A stretch of 64,000 nt of DNA from Qipengyuania_B thermophila (GTDB taxonomy: Bacteria > Pseudomonadota > Alphaproteobacteria > Sphingomonadales > Sphingomonadaceae): the NCBI RefSeq assembly GCF_004153605.1, contig NZ_SDSI01000001.1, positions 248,001 to 312,000 of the forward strand, given 5' to 3'. The translations under genes were made by a program, and so were the position numbers. Within the stretch, counting starts at the first letter, position 1; each line of letters starts with the position of its first letter. The notes beneath the pieces are model-generated. The model searched no databases and had not been told where the DNA came from. It saw only the letters and a program-made list of their open reading frames with translations. This document shows, one piece after another, positions 9,129-19,544 of this stretch.

Positions 9129-9157
9129 TTGACAAGCACGCCCGCCCGCCGCTAACC
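9129..9157 (+). promoter_or_regulatory. Likely tRNA-Leu promoter
   Basis: A perfect -35 hexamer TTGACA (9129-9134) is followed after 17 bases by CTAACC, or after 16 by GCTAAC. It lies about 50 bases upstream of the tRNA-Leu(CAG) gene. It is the only promoter-like signal in the 254-base gap 8952-9205, which otherwise holds nothing recognisable. The -10 is weak against the E. coli consensus. Confidence 0.45.
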
Positions 9158-9205
9158 GCGCCCCACTACCGCGTCGACAGGGCGAAGAAGCCATGCCGAC
9201 ACCGT

Positions 9206-9292
9206 GCCCAGATGGCGGAATTGGTAGACGCACCGTCTTCAGGTGGCGGCGGTCGCAAGGCCGTGGAGGTTCGAGTCCTCTTCTGGGCACCA
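9206..9292 (+). tRNA. tRNA-Leu (anticodon CAG)
   Basis: A complete class II tRNA of 87 bases with encoded CCA. The acceptor stem GCCCAGA pairs with TCTGGGC. The D arm contains GGTAGACGC. The anticodon stem CCGTC/GGCGG carries the loop TTCAGGT with anticodon CAG, reading CUG leucine codons. A long variable arm and the T arm GAGG-TTCGAGT-CCTC follow. Confidence 0.97.
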
Positions 9293-9348
9293 CTTTTCTT
9301 GGCTTATCCGTGCAAGCCCGGCCCGTGCGCCAGCAATGCCCGGCTGCG

Positions 9349-11292
9349 CTACACGTCGGCGGAGAGGGACAGCGTGAACGTCCGTGGCGCGTTGAATTCG
9401 TAGGCGCCGCTGCTGACCGGGCGCCATTCGAAGACGTTGGTGAGGTTCGTCACCTGCAGGCGCAGCATGGCGGGCGCTTCGCCGAGCGCGAAGCGGTAAC
9501 GCAGACCCGCCTCCAGCGTCGCGACGGCGGGCAGGCGCACTTGGTTCTGCCGGTCGCCATATCGCTCTCCGCGCGCGCGCAGACCGGCCGTCAGGGTCAG
9601 CCCCTCCACCGCTGCCAGATCGTAATTGGCTGACACGGACACGAGCGTCCCCTCCTGTCCCACCGGCCGCCGGCCGATCCTCCCTTCCTCGACCGGCGCG
9701 CCGGACACTTCCGGGTCCATCAGCACCGCGCCGGCCACCAGCGACAGCCGCGGCACGGGCGATCCGGTCAGGCTGAACTCGAAACCCTGGTGACGCACCT
9801 CGCCCAGCTCGACGAAGACGTTGTTCTCGTCGGCCGCGAAATAGGGCTTGCTGATGCTGAACGCGCCCGCGACAAGGCGCATGCCGCCGGGCATGGCCCA
9901 CCGCACGCCGCCGTCAATCTGACGGGTGAAGATCGCCGGCAGCACCTCGCCGCGATTGGCGGCGCTGTCGGGCGCGGTGCCGCTCTCCTCGAGGCCGCGA
10001 GTGTAGCCGCCATAGACGACGAGCGGACGCGAAGGGTCGCTCGCCGCCATCGCGCTGAGCAGCCAGGCCCGGTCCCGGACTGCGCTCGCCGGACTGGCCG
10101 GCGCCCGCACCTGCTTGCGGTAGTCGGTCCGCTGCACCCCGAGCTGGAGTGAGCCGAGCCTCCGCCACTGCAGCCCGTAGGCGACGCCCGGCGTCCACTG
10201 GCGGATCTGCTCATGCGTCTGCGGTCCGAACGCGAAGTCGGGCTCATCGGGTCCGAGCGGCGCGGGCGCCGGCTGGCTGCCGAGGTCCAGCACTGCTCCG
10301 CCGCCGTAGCGGTTGGCGCGTTCCCGCCCGCGCAGCATCAGGGCGAGACGGTGCCGGCGCTCCCCGTCCGCGAACACGCGGGTTGCGCGCACCTCGCCGC
10401 TGGTCGCCGCCTGACGCCGGTCACGCTCCGCAATCACGGTGCGGCGGACGCCTTCATCCCCGTCTCCCGCCGCGCGCACGAGGTCGGAGAAGGCAGTCCT
10501 GTTCTCCTGGGAGGAGCGGAACAGCCCGGCGGCAAGGCTCCACGGGCCGACGCTGCCGCGCGCCACGACGCCGGCATTGGTGCTGACGCTGCGCGCATCG
10601 GTCCAATCGGCGCCGACGAAGCGCCGGCGCGGCACCCGTGGCGGCACGGACGGGCCGCCGGCGACGTAGATCGCCTGCGCCTCGCGGTCGAGCCCGTCGA
10701 TCCGGCTCCAGAACGGCGAGACGGTCACATCCGCACCCGAACGCCAGTGAAGCGCCGCCGCCTGGCTGATGAAGAAGCCGCCATTGCCTGCCGGCAACTC
10801 GTCGGCGTAGACGCCCAGCCCCGCCGTCATGCCCAGCCTGTCGCCGGCCAACGGCACTTGCGCGTCCAGCTCGACCCGCCCACCGCCGAACGGCCCGACG
10901 CCCGCAAGCACGGCAAGAACGGGTTCGGAGCCGACCGGCCGAAGCCGGAAGTCGGCGATGCCGGTGGGCGCGGCGAACAGCGTGTCCTGCGCCGTCAGCC
11001 CGACGCGCACCGTGCTCCCCGCCGTCAGGCGGTCGGTGAACCCGGCCGCGCGGTCGATGTACAGGTCCTCCAGCCGGACATTGCCGGCCGCGACCGGGGA
11101 GAAGCCGCGCACGTCGCCGGCGTTGTAGACGCCCGCACGCTCGTTGCCGACGCTGATGCCGAAGCCGTCCTGTGCCTGGCGCACGGGATCCTCGTCGACG
11201 CGCTGGGCCGCCGCCGGCATGCAGAGCAGCGCGGCGGATGCGGCGAGGAACCCTCGCGCAAGTGCATGAGAAGAGAGGAACAGGTGCAGCAC
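9349..11292 (-). CDS. TonB-dependent outer membrane receptor
   Basis: About 647 residues. A signal peptide (ARGFLAASAALLCMPAAAQ) is followed by a plug-like segment (RGFSPVAAGNVRLEDLYIDR) and a long beta-barrel rich in alternating aromatic and polar strands. It ends with LRLQVTNLTNVFEWRPVSSG and TFTLSLSADV, typical of the last barrel strands of siderophore-type receptors. No TonB box is obvious. The start is uncertain: GTG at 11292 gives a sensible signal peptide, and no in-frame ATG occurs before the signal core. The ligand is unknown. It diverges from a periplasmic protein gene (11491) across a 198-base gap and may be functionally tied to it. Confidence 0.8.
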   Translation of the reverse strand: MLHLFLSSHALARGFLAASAALLCMPAAAQRVDEDPVRQAQDGFGISVGNERAGVYNAGDVRGFSPVAAGNVRLEDLYIDRAAGFTDRLTAGSTVRVGLTAQDTLFAAPTGIADFRLRPVGSEPVLAVLAGVGPFGGGRVELDAQVPLAGDRLGMTAGLGVYADELPAGNGGFFISQAAALHWRSGADVTVSPFWSRIDGLDREAQAIYVAGGPSVPPRVPRRRFVGADWTDARSVSTNAGVVARGSVGPWSLAAGLFRSSQENRTAFSDLVRAAGDGDEGVRRTVIAERDRRQAATSGEVRATRVFADGERRHRLALMLRGRERANRYGGGAVLDLGSQPAPAPLGPDEPDFAFGPQTHEQIRQWTPGVAYGLQWRRLGSLQLGVQRTDYRKQVRAPASPASAVRDRAWLLSAMAASDPSRPLVVYGGYTRGLEESGTAPDSAANRGEVLPAIFTRQIDGGVRWAMPGGMRLVAGAFSISKPYFAADENNVFVELGEVRHQGFEFSLTGSPVPRLSLVAGAVLMDPEVSGAPVEEGRIGRRPVGQEGTLVSVSANYDLAAVEGLTLTAGLRARGERYGDRQNQVRLPAVATLEAGLRYRFALGEAPAMLRLQVTNLTNVFEWRPVSSGAYEFNAPRTFTLSLSADV

Positions 11293-11490
11293 TCCGCCGG
11301 TGATGAGAACGGCGCCCTGCCCTGCCCGCCTCCGCGCAGGCTGGCAAGGTGCGTTCGTCGGCGTCCTGACGTTTCCGCCGAAAGGTGCCCAAAGAGCCGG
11401 CGGACTGCGCCGCGCGGCTCGCGCGCATTGGGCCTTGCCGTCACCCTGCACATGTGAGAGCCTCTTCCGGCAAGGTTGGGGAGACAAGCC

Positions 11491-12657
11491 ATGCTCGCGA
11501 GTGCACTGATGCTGCTGATGACTGCGTCCGCACAGGCGCCGGACCGGCAGGAGACGATCGTCGTGGTCGGACGCAAGGCCGAGGAGGAGCTGGCCGAGTG
11601 CCTGGCAAGACACTGTCCGCCGGCGGAGGAGATCGAAGCCTCGCTGCAGGCATCCGTGGAACAGTTCGCGGACGCGCGCTATGCCGACGCGCGCCAGACG
11701 CTGCAACGCGCCATCCGGCGCAACCGCCACCATGCCGCGCAGCTTCCGGGTCCGGTCTCCAGCCTTCACGCGACGCTCGCCACGGTGGCCGAGCACGAAG
11801 GAGACCGCGATCTGTGGCTCAGGGCGGAGCGCGACAGCGTTCTTGTCCTGCGCCGCCACGCGGGCCTGAACAACCCGGCCACCTTGATGCAGGAACTCAC
11901 ACAGGCCGACACGATGGTGCAGCAGGGGCTGAGCGTGGCGGCCGACGAAGCCTACGCTTCCGTCCACCGCCGTGCGCAGGCGGAAGGTCTGCGCGATCTG
12001 GCGGCAGCGGCGACGTTCCGTCGTGCTTACCTCGCCTACGCCCTCGAACGGTATGACCGCGCGCGGCGGTTGGCGGACGAGGCGGTGGCTGCCGCCGGGG
12101 AGAGGGCTGCGGATATCGAGGAGATGCGGGGCCTGCTGCACGAGCGGATCGCGTTCCGCCGCGGCGCGGACATTGCACAGGCCGACGTCGCGGCGCGGAT
12201 GCGCCGATCACCCACGGACCGTCCGGTGCTGCTGTTCGCCGACAGGAAACTGGTTCAATCCCGCGTGGGCGACAGCGACCTCGACCGTGGAGCGAACCGC
12301 CTGCTGGACGACGGTTCGATCCGGTTCGCCGATGTGGGGTTCTGGATCATGCCGAACGGGCAGGTGGGTGAGGTCGAGGTGCTGCGTCAGTACGGTCTCG
12401 GGCAGCTGCGTTCCACGATCCTCGATCACGTCGCCACGCGTCAGTATGCCGCTCTCGACCTGCCGGCGGACCACCCGGGCATCTACCGGATCGAGCGTTT
12501 CACCATGCGCGGCGAACAGGAGACACCCACCGGGTCGCGGATCGCCATGCGGGCGGGCACGCCGCGTCTGCGCATCGTTGATCTCACCGAGACCGAAGCC
12601 ATGAGCGATGTTCACCGGCAGCGCAGCCGGCAGCAGTCGGCAGCGCTGCCGAACTGA
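11491..12657 (+). CDS. Periplasmic helical-repeat protein with TonB-C-like tail
   Basis: A 388-residue secreted protein. The signal peptide is MLASALMLLMTASAQA. The central part (about 40-230) is alpha-helical and Ala/Arg-rich, resembling degenerate TPR repeats (RYADARQTLQRAIRRN, RAYLAYALERYDRARRLADEA). The C-terminal part (about 270-340) contains FADVGFWIMPNGQVGEVEVLRQYG, reminiscent of the TonB C-terminal fold. The ATG at 11491 is chosen over an upstream TTG because GGGGAGA precedes it and the signal peptide starts there. It is transcribed away from the TonB receptor. Proteins of this build are common in sphingomonads without an assigned role; I do not know the function. Confidence 0.7.
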   Translation: MLASALMLLMTASAQAPDRQETIVVVGRKAEEELAECLARHCPPAEEIEASLQASVEQFADARYADARQTLQRAIRRNRHHAAQLPGPVSSLHATLATVAEHEGDRDLWLRAERDSVLVLRRHAGLNNPATLMQELTQADTMVQQGLSVAADEAYASVHRRAQAEGLRDLAAAATFRRAYLAYALERYDRARRLADEAVAAAGERAADIEEMRGLLHERIAFRRGADIAQADVAARMRRSPTDRPVLLFADRKLVQSRVGDSDLDRGANRLLDDGSIRFADVGFWIMPNGQVGEVEVLRQYGLGQLRSTILDHVATRQYAALDLPADHPGIYRIERFTMRGEQETPTGSRIAMRAGTPRLRIVDLTETEAMSDVHRQRSRQQSAALPN

Positions 12658-12662
12658 CCTGC

Positions 12663-12683
12663 GAGGCGGCCTTCGGCTGCCTC
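12663..12683. terminator. Possible bidirectional terminator hairpin
   Basis: GAGGCGGCC-TTC-GGCTGCCTC forms a 9-bp stem with one G-T pair and a 3-base loop. It lies in the 56-base gap between two convergent genes. The following tract is TCTCTCG rather than a run of T, so Rho-independent activity is only plausible. Confidence 0.45.
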
Positions 12684-12713
12684 TCTCGTGTCACGGATTG
12701 CCGCGCCGATGGC

Positions 12714-13163
12714 TCAGCGGCGGCGCGGATCATCCGCCGGCTGGTTGGCGATCGTGGGATAACCGGCCGCGGTCCACGCGCCGAAGCCGCCTTCGAGATG
12801 CCGCACCACGCCGCCGCGCAGGGCGACGAGGCGCTCCGCCGCCTGCTGCGAGCGCCGCGAGGTGCCGCAGTACAGAATGACCTCGCGCGTGCGGTCCACC
12901 GGCACCGCGGCGGCGTCGAAATGGGTGAGCGGCATGTTGAGCGCACCCGCGATCCGCCCGTCGGCAAATTCGTACGGGGTGCGCACGTCGATCAGGACGA
13001 CCTGTCCCGAGTCGACCAGCGCCTTGAGCTGCGTCGCCGTCAGGGTGACGACGCGCGCCTGCGGCGCTGAGGCCGCCGGGCGCGCCGCAGACGGATCCGT
13101 CGCCGCGCAGCCGGTGGCAAGAAGCGCCGCCATCAGGGCGCCAGCAAGGCGTGGAGGAGACAT
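12714..13163 (-). CDS. Rhodanese-domain lipoprotein
   Basis: 149 residues. An N-terminal lipoprotein signal has the lipobox LLATGC, so the mature protein is anchored by Cys19 in the cell envelope. Residues ~38-140 are one rhodanese domain: VVLIDVRTPYEFADGRIAGALNMP, then the active-site loop LYCGTSRRS with the catalytic Cys. Rhodaneses move sulfane sulfur or act in redox sensing; the periplasmic location suggests an envelope sulfur or redox role. The start lies 13 bases behind acnA on the same strand, so it is probably co-transcribed with aconitase. Confidence 0.85.
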   Translation of the reverse strand: MSPPRLAGALMAALLATGCAATDPSAARPAASAPQARVVTLTATQLKALVDSGQVVLIDVRTPYEFADGRIAGALNMPLTHFDAAAVPVDRTREVILYCGTSRRSQQAAERLVALRGGVVRHLEGGFGAWTAAGYPTIANQPADDPRRR

Positions 13164-13176
13164 CGATCGCGTCCTT

Positions 13177-15849
<2,673 letters not shown>

Positions 15850-15973
15850 GGAAGCGTGTCGTCCTTCGCGTCTGGTGCGGCAGGCCACCGTCCGGCGAAG
15901 AACGGCCGCGCCGCGTCTGCTGTGTCCCCTGCGCCGACACGCCCGCAAATGCAAGGACCGCTTGACCCCCCTC

Positions 15974-15988
15974 TTAACCTTGATTTAA
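15974..15988. promoter_or_regulatory. CtrA-type box TTAA-N7-TTAA
   Basis: TTAACCTTGATTTAA is a perfect TTAA-N7-TTAA, the CtrA full-site pattern of alphaproteobacteria. It lies 125 bp from the acnA start and 65 bp from the small gene at 16053. A CTTGACC (-35-like) sits 10 bases upstream on the + strand. A role in controlling the small gene, or acnA, is inferred. Confidence 0.5.
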
Positions 15989-16052
15989 GCAACTGAAGGG
16001 ATTGTGGAGACGCGGCGGGTCGATGCCTCGCCCACGTCAGGGAGTCGCAGGA

Positions 16053-16211
16053 ATGTCGGCAGAAACGGGTGTCGGAACGTCGCGCCGCTCGGTGCGGATT
16101 GCCATCGTGATCGCCTCGACGGCGGTCGGCTTGTGCTTTGCCGCCGCCTTCGGCCTGGTGCAGCAGCCGTTGAAGGCCGAAACCGCCCAGTCGGCGGCCC
16201 GCACCGACTAG
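16053..16211 (+). CDS. Small single-pass membrane protein, 52 aa
   Basis: A 52-residue protein with a basic, polar N-terminus, one membrane helix (IAIVIASTAVGLCFAAAFGL) and a short polar tail (about 15 residues) ending RTD. No family is recognised. It is supported as a gene by its N-terminal charge pattern, the GGAGTCGCAGGA tract upstream of the ATG, and the CtrA-like box 65 bp upstream. Its stop codon overlaps the convergent DMT transporter gene by four bases. It could be a small regulator or subunit of a membrane complex; the function is unknown. Confidence 0.6.
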   Translation: MSAETGVGTSRRSVRIAIVIASTAVGLCFAAAFGLVQQPLKAETAQSAARTD

Positions 16212-17089
16212 ACCAGATCCGGCAGCGGCCGGCGGCGCGCGGCGATCAGGCATCCCGTCACGATCAGAGCCGTGCCTGCCAGGGTCGTGAACGACACCCG
16301 CTCGGCAAAGAACCACCAGCCGAACAGCACCGCCCAGACGAAACCGCTGTACTCCACCGGCACCAGCCGCTGCGCTTCCGCCCGCGCGTAGGCCCAGGCC
16401 AGCGTCATCGCGCCGCCCACCGTCAGCGCGGCGGCCACCCCGATCGACGACAGTGCGGCGCTTTCCGGCCAGCGCAGCAGCCATGGCGCGGCGACGCCCA
16501 GCACAAGGGCGGCAACGCCGCCGTGGAAGGTGGCGATCTCCGCCGGCCGGGCGAGCAGGGCCTGTTGCCGCATCAGGATGAAGTTCCACGCATAAAGCAG
16601 CGTCGAGACGCCGATGGCGGCAAGTCCCTCCGCCGCGTCGCGGTCGAGCGCCTGCTGCCCGAGGCGCCCGCCGATGATCACCAGCGCGCCCGCGAACCCC
16701 ACCACCGAGGCGAGCACCGCCTCGCGCCGGATCCTCTCGCCGAGCAGCACCGCGGCAAGGTACAGCGCGATGAGCGGCGCGACGAAGGAGATGGCGATCG
16801 TCTCTGCGATGGGCAGCTTGGTCAGGGCATGGAAGAAGGTGAGCGCCATGAACGCCGACACCGTGCCGCGCAGGAGATGAAGGCGCAGCGCCGCGCGTCC
16901 CGGCCAGCGGCCGCCCAGCACCAGCCACAGCGGCGCCATGAGGCAGACGGAGAACAGCGCGCGCAGCAGGGCGGCGCTGTAGGCTCCGGCCGCGAGCGAG
17001 GCGCCCTTCATGAAGGCGTCCATGAGCGCGAGCATGGCCACGCCCGCCAGCGCCGCAGCCACGGGCAGGATCGGTTCTCCGGTGCGCAT
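16208..17089 (-). CDS. DMT superfamily (EamA) transporter
   Basis: A 293-residue inner membrane protein with two EamA repeats and about ten membrane helices. The first repeat holds ALMDAFMKG, and the second ends in VPVEYSGFVWAVLFGWWFFAERVS followed by a final helix. The family includes small-metabolite exporters; the substrate cannot be read from sequence. The gene converges on the 52-aa membrane protein with a four-base overlap. It is probably monocistronic, with 123 bases to the next upstream start region. Confidence 0.88.
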   Translation of the reverse strand: MRTGEPILPVAAALAGVAMLALMDAFMKGASLAAGAYSAALLRALFSVCLMAPLWLVLGGRWPGRAALRLHLLRGTVSAFMALTFFHALTKLPIAETIAISFVAPLIALYLAAVLLGERIRREAVLASVVGFAGALVIIGGRLGQQALDRDAAEGLAAIGVSTLLYAWNFILMRQQALLARPAEIATFHGGVAALVLGVAAPWLLRWPESAALSSIGVAAALTVGGAMTLAWAYARAEAQRLVPVEYSGFVWAVLFGWWFFAERVSFTTLAGTALIVTGCLIAARRRPLPDLV

Positions 17090-17212
17090 GCGGCGCCGGC
17101 CTAGCCGGTTCGCGCGGGCGGGTCACGCGGCTTTCGGATGGCCACGCCCCGTCGCCACGCCACGGCGCCGCGGTGCAGGATCACGGCTGCGGACGGCTGC
17201 CGGCGCCGGCGG

Positions 17213-17950
17213 TCAGTACACGCCGGGGAGCAGCCTTGCGCGCCCGTGCGGCCGCTCCGGCAGCAGCGGCCGCAGATTGCCCGGCAGCCGCTGCGCCAGC
17301 GTGCCGTCCGGCTGCACACCGTAACTGTCGGCAAGGAGCAGCCGCCCCTCGGGCAGCAGGTTCAGGGCGTGACCGAACTCCGCCGGGTCCATGGCGAAGC
17401 ACCCGAAGGAGCGGCCCAGCTTCCCGTGGCGCGCCACATGGCTCGCCCGGGCATACTCGGCCGCATGGGCGACGATCGCGCGCTGGCGGGCGTTGCTGTT
17501 GGTGGGATCCAGTCCGTCGAGGCGGAACGACGTGCCGTACTGCCCGTCATAGACCTCGCCGGTGCGGTAGGCGCCTCTGCTCGTCGCCAGCGAGCCGTCG
17601 GCGTTCGAATAGGTCTTGAGCCAGCCGTCGTGCTGGGGATCCGAACCCTGCCCGTGCGTGACGAGAAAGGACCGCACCCGGTTGAGGGCGAAGCTGAGTA
17701 GGTGAAGCCGCGGCTGCGCGGAGTGGTGCCCGAAGTCGACCACGGCCACGAGGTCGCGCTGCGGGATGCGGTTGCCGAGCCGGTCGAGCTGCGCGGTGGC
17801 GAGCGCGAAGAGGGTCCGGTCGCGCGGCCGCAGGGCCGACGGCGCCGCATACACCGGCGCCGACAGCGACGAGGGCACGGCCAGTGCGGCTCCCGCGCCG
17901 ACCGCGCCTTTCAACACCGCCCGGCGGGGGAGGGGGTTGCTGATGGGCAT
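17213..17950 (-). CDS. Tat-exported murein L,D-transpeptidase-family protein
   Basis: A 245-residue protein. It begins with a twin-arginine signal (PRRAVLKGAVGAGAALAVPS, cleavage near PVYA). The remainder matches the L,D-transpeptidase catalytic-domain family close to YkuD: VVDFGHHSAQPRLHLL, FLVTHGQGSD, then HVARHGKLGRSFGCFAM. Cys184 in SFGC is the expected nucleophile, with a His upstream in the same block. These enzymes act on peptidoglycan peptides in the periplasm. Tat export implies folding before export. The gene diverges from a lipoprotein gene 57 bp away; both may serve the envelope. Confidence 0.8.
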   Translation of the reverse strand: MPISNPLPRRAVLKGAVGAGAALAVPSSLSAPVYAAPSALRPRDRTLFALATAQLDRLGNRIPQRDLVAVVDFGHHSAQPRLHLLSFALNRVRSFLVTHGQGSDPQHDGWLKTYSNADGSLATSRGAYRTGEVYDGQYGTSFRLDGLDPTNSNARQRAIVAHAAEYARASHVARHGKLGRSFGCFAMDPAEFGHALNLLPEGRLLLADSYGVQPDGTLAQRLPGNLRPLLPERPHGRARLLPGVY

Positions 17951-18007
17951 GCCGCTCGCCTAGCACATTCCTGCCGACGCTGCATGAACGGAGGGGAACA
18001 GCTTGCC

Positions 18008-18529
18008 ATGTCTGCTGCACACGTGATCGCCGCCACCGCCGGAGCCGTCCTGCTGGGCGGCTGCACCGCCGCCGCCACGCAGACACCGCCCGTCCTTTCG
18101 CCCCCGGTGCCGGCGGCGGCCGCCCCGGCCGCGCCGGGCATCCGTGTCCTCGACGGCGCGGCGCTGGAGCAGCTCAAGGCGAACGCGGGTGTGACGCTGC
18201 AATGGATCAGCTGGCGCCAGCGCGGCCATGCCTTCGTCCGCGCCGAAGACGGGCAGATGCGGCTCAGCGCCGTGCAGGGCGAGGTCGACGGACCGGGACA
18301 GCTCACGCTGGAAGGGCGGGTGACGGAAATCGGACGCGACTACTTCGTCTTCGCCGGGCAGATCGCGATCAGCGACGTGCCGGACCGGGGGCGGCGCTGC
18401 GTGGCGACCCGCGACAACTGGCGCTTCGCCGTGACCCAGAACCGGCCCTACTGGCGGCTGCGCGACTTCGAGTGGTGCGACGGACTGACCGACTACATCG
18501 ACATCTACCATCCCGGCACCCGCCCCTGA
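18008..18529 (+). CDS. Predicted lipoprotein of unknown function
   Basis: 173 residues. The signal peptide ends in the lipobox VLLGGC, followed by an Ala/Pro-rich linker. The folded part begins about residue 45 and contains LQWISWRQRGHAFV, a run resembling beta strands, GRRCVATRDNWRF and YWRLRDFEWCDGLTDYIDIY. The two cysteines of the C-terminal half may form a disulfide. No enzyme motif is evident. The start is fixed by GGAGGGG at 17990-17996. The 3' end overlaps the convergent deacetylase-fold gene by 25 bases. I do not recognise the family. Confidence 0.75.
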   Translation: MSAAHVIAATAGAVLLGGCTAAATQTPPVLSPPVPAAAAPAAPGIRVLDGAALEQLKANAGVTLQWISWRQRGHAFVRAEDGQMRLSAVQGEVDGPGQLTLEGRVTEIGRDYFVFAGQIAISDVPDRGRRCVATRDNWRFAVTQNRPYWRLRDFEWCDGLTDYIDIYHPGTRP

Positions 18530-19449
18530 GGCAGACGGACCGGGGCGGCATGGCGGGCGTTTTCCTCCGCCATGGCGATCATGCCCGCCGCGTGGCGCTG
18601 GCCAAGCACCAGCGGATCGGGACCGTAGCCGCCGCCCAGCGCCGACGCCACCGGCACACCGCGGCGGCGCGCCTCGCGCAGCACCAGCCGGTCGCGCGCC
18701 AGCAGCCCGGCGTCGCTGAGGGCAAGCCGCCCCAGCCGGTCGTCGCGGTGCGGATCCACGCCGGCCTGGTAGAGCACGAGATCCGGGGCGAAGGTGTCGA
18801 GGATGGCGGGCAGGCGCGCGCCGATCTCGGCAAGATAGGTGTCGTCGTCCGCCCCGTCGGGCAGCGCCACGTCGAGCGAGGAGCGCGCCTTGCGCACGGG
18901 GAAGTTCCTGGCCGCATGAACGGAGAAGGTGAAGACCTGCGGCCGTCCGGCCATCAGCGCTGCGGTGCCGTCGCCCTGGTGGACGTCGAGATCGACGATG
19001 AGGATCCGGCGCGCATCGCCTTCGCCGATCAGCCGGTTGGCGGCGACCGCCAGATCGTTGAACACGCAATAGCCCGCGCCCGTCTCATGCAGGGCATGGT
19101 GGCTGCCCGCGGCGCTGTTGGCGGCATAGCCGTGGCTCAGGGCCAGCTTCGCTGCGAGCCAGGTGCCGCCGTTGGTGTGCTGCACCCGGGCGGCGATCCG
19201 CGGCGTCACCGGAAAGCCGATGCGCCGCTCCTTGGCGGCTGGCACGCGGGCCGCCAGCACCTCGTCGACATAGGCGGGGTCATGGACCGCTTCCAGCCAT
19301 TCGCGCGGCATTGGTGCCGGCGCGTGCTCCGTCAGCGGATAGCCGCTTTCCCGCAAGGCCGCCATGACGGCCCGGTACTTGTCGAACCGGAACGTGCCGC
19401 GCGCGGGACTGGCCGGGGCGTAATCGGCGTGATGGACGACGTGAAGCAC
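18505..19449 (-). CDS. Histone deacetylase / acetylpolyamine amidohydrolase family
   Basis: A 314-residue zinc hydrolase of the HDAC superfamily. The active-site pair of His is in SAAGSHHALHETGAGYC. The zinc ligands are Asp and His in LIVDLDVHQGDG and Asp in YQAGVDPHRDD. GGGYG near the end carries the substrate-loop glycines. In bacteria such enzymes remove acetyl groups from polyamines, small molecules or proteins; which one applies here is not clear. The 3' end overlaps the lipoprotein gene by 25 bases. The gene lies 95 bases downstream of ispG in the same orientation. Confidence 0.9.
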   Translation of the reverse strand: MLHVVHHADYAPASPARGTFRFDKYRAVMAALRESGYPLTEHAPAPMPREWLEAVHDPAYVDEVLAARVPAAKERRIGFPVTPRIAARVQHTNGGTWLAAKLALSHGYAANSAAGSHHALHETGAGYCVFNDLAVAANRLIGEGDARRILIVDLDVHQGDGTAALMAGRPQVFTFSVHAARNFPVRKARSSLDVALPDGADDDTYLAEIGARLPAILDTFAPDLVLYQAGVDPHRDDRLGRLALSDAGLLARDRLVLREARRRGVPVASALGGGYGPDPLVLGQRHAAGMIAMAEENARHAAPVRLPQGRVPGW

Positions 19450-19544
19450 AGCTCAGGCTGGCGCCGCGACCCCGGCTGTGCGCGCCGCCTGCCCTGCGCC
19501 GTGCCCGGCCGGGGCCGGCCCGGCAGCCTCACGAGGCAGCCGGC

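Noticed and set aside
9122..9403. A small open frame overlapping tRNA-Leu(CAG)
   Set aside because: It runs through the tRNA and has no ribosome site or family match.
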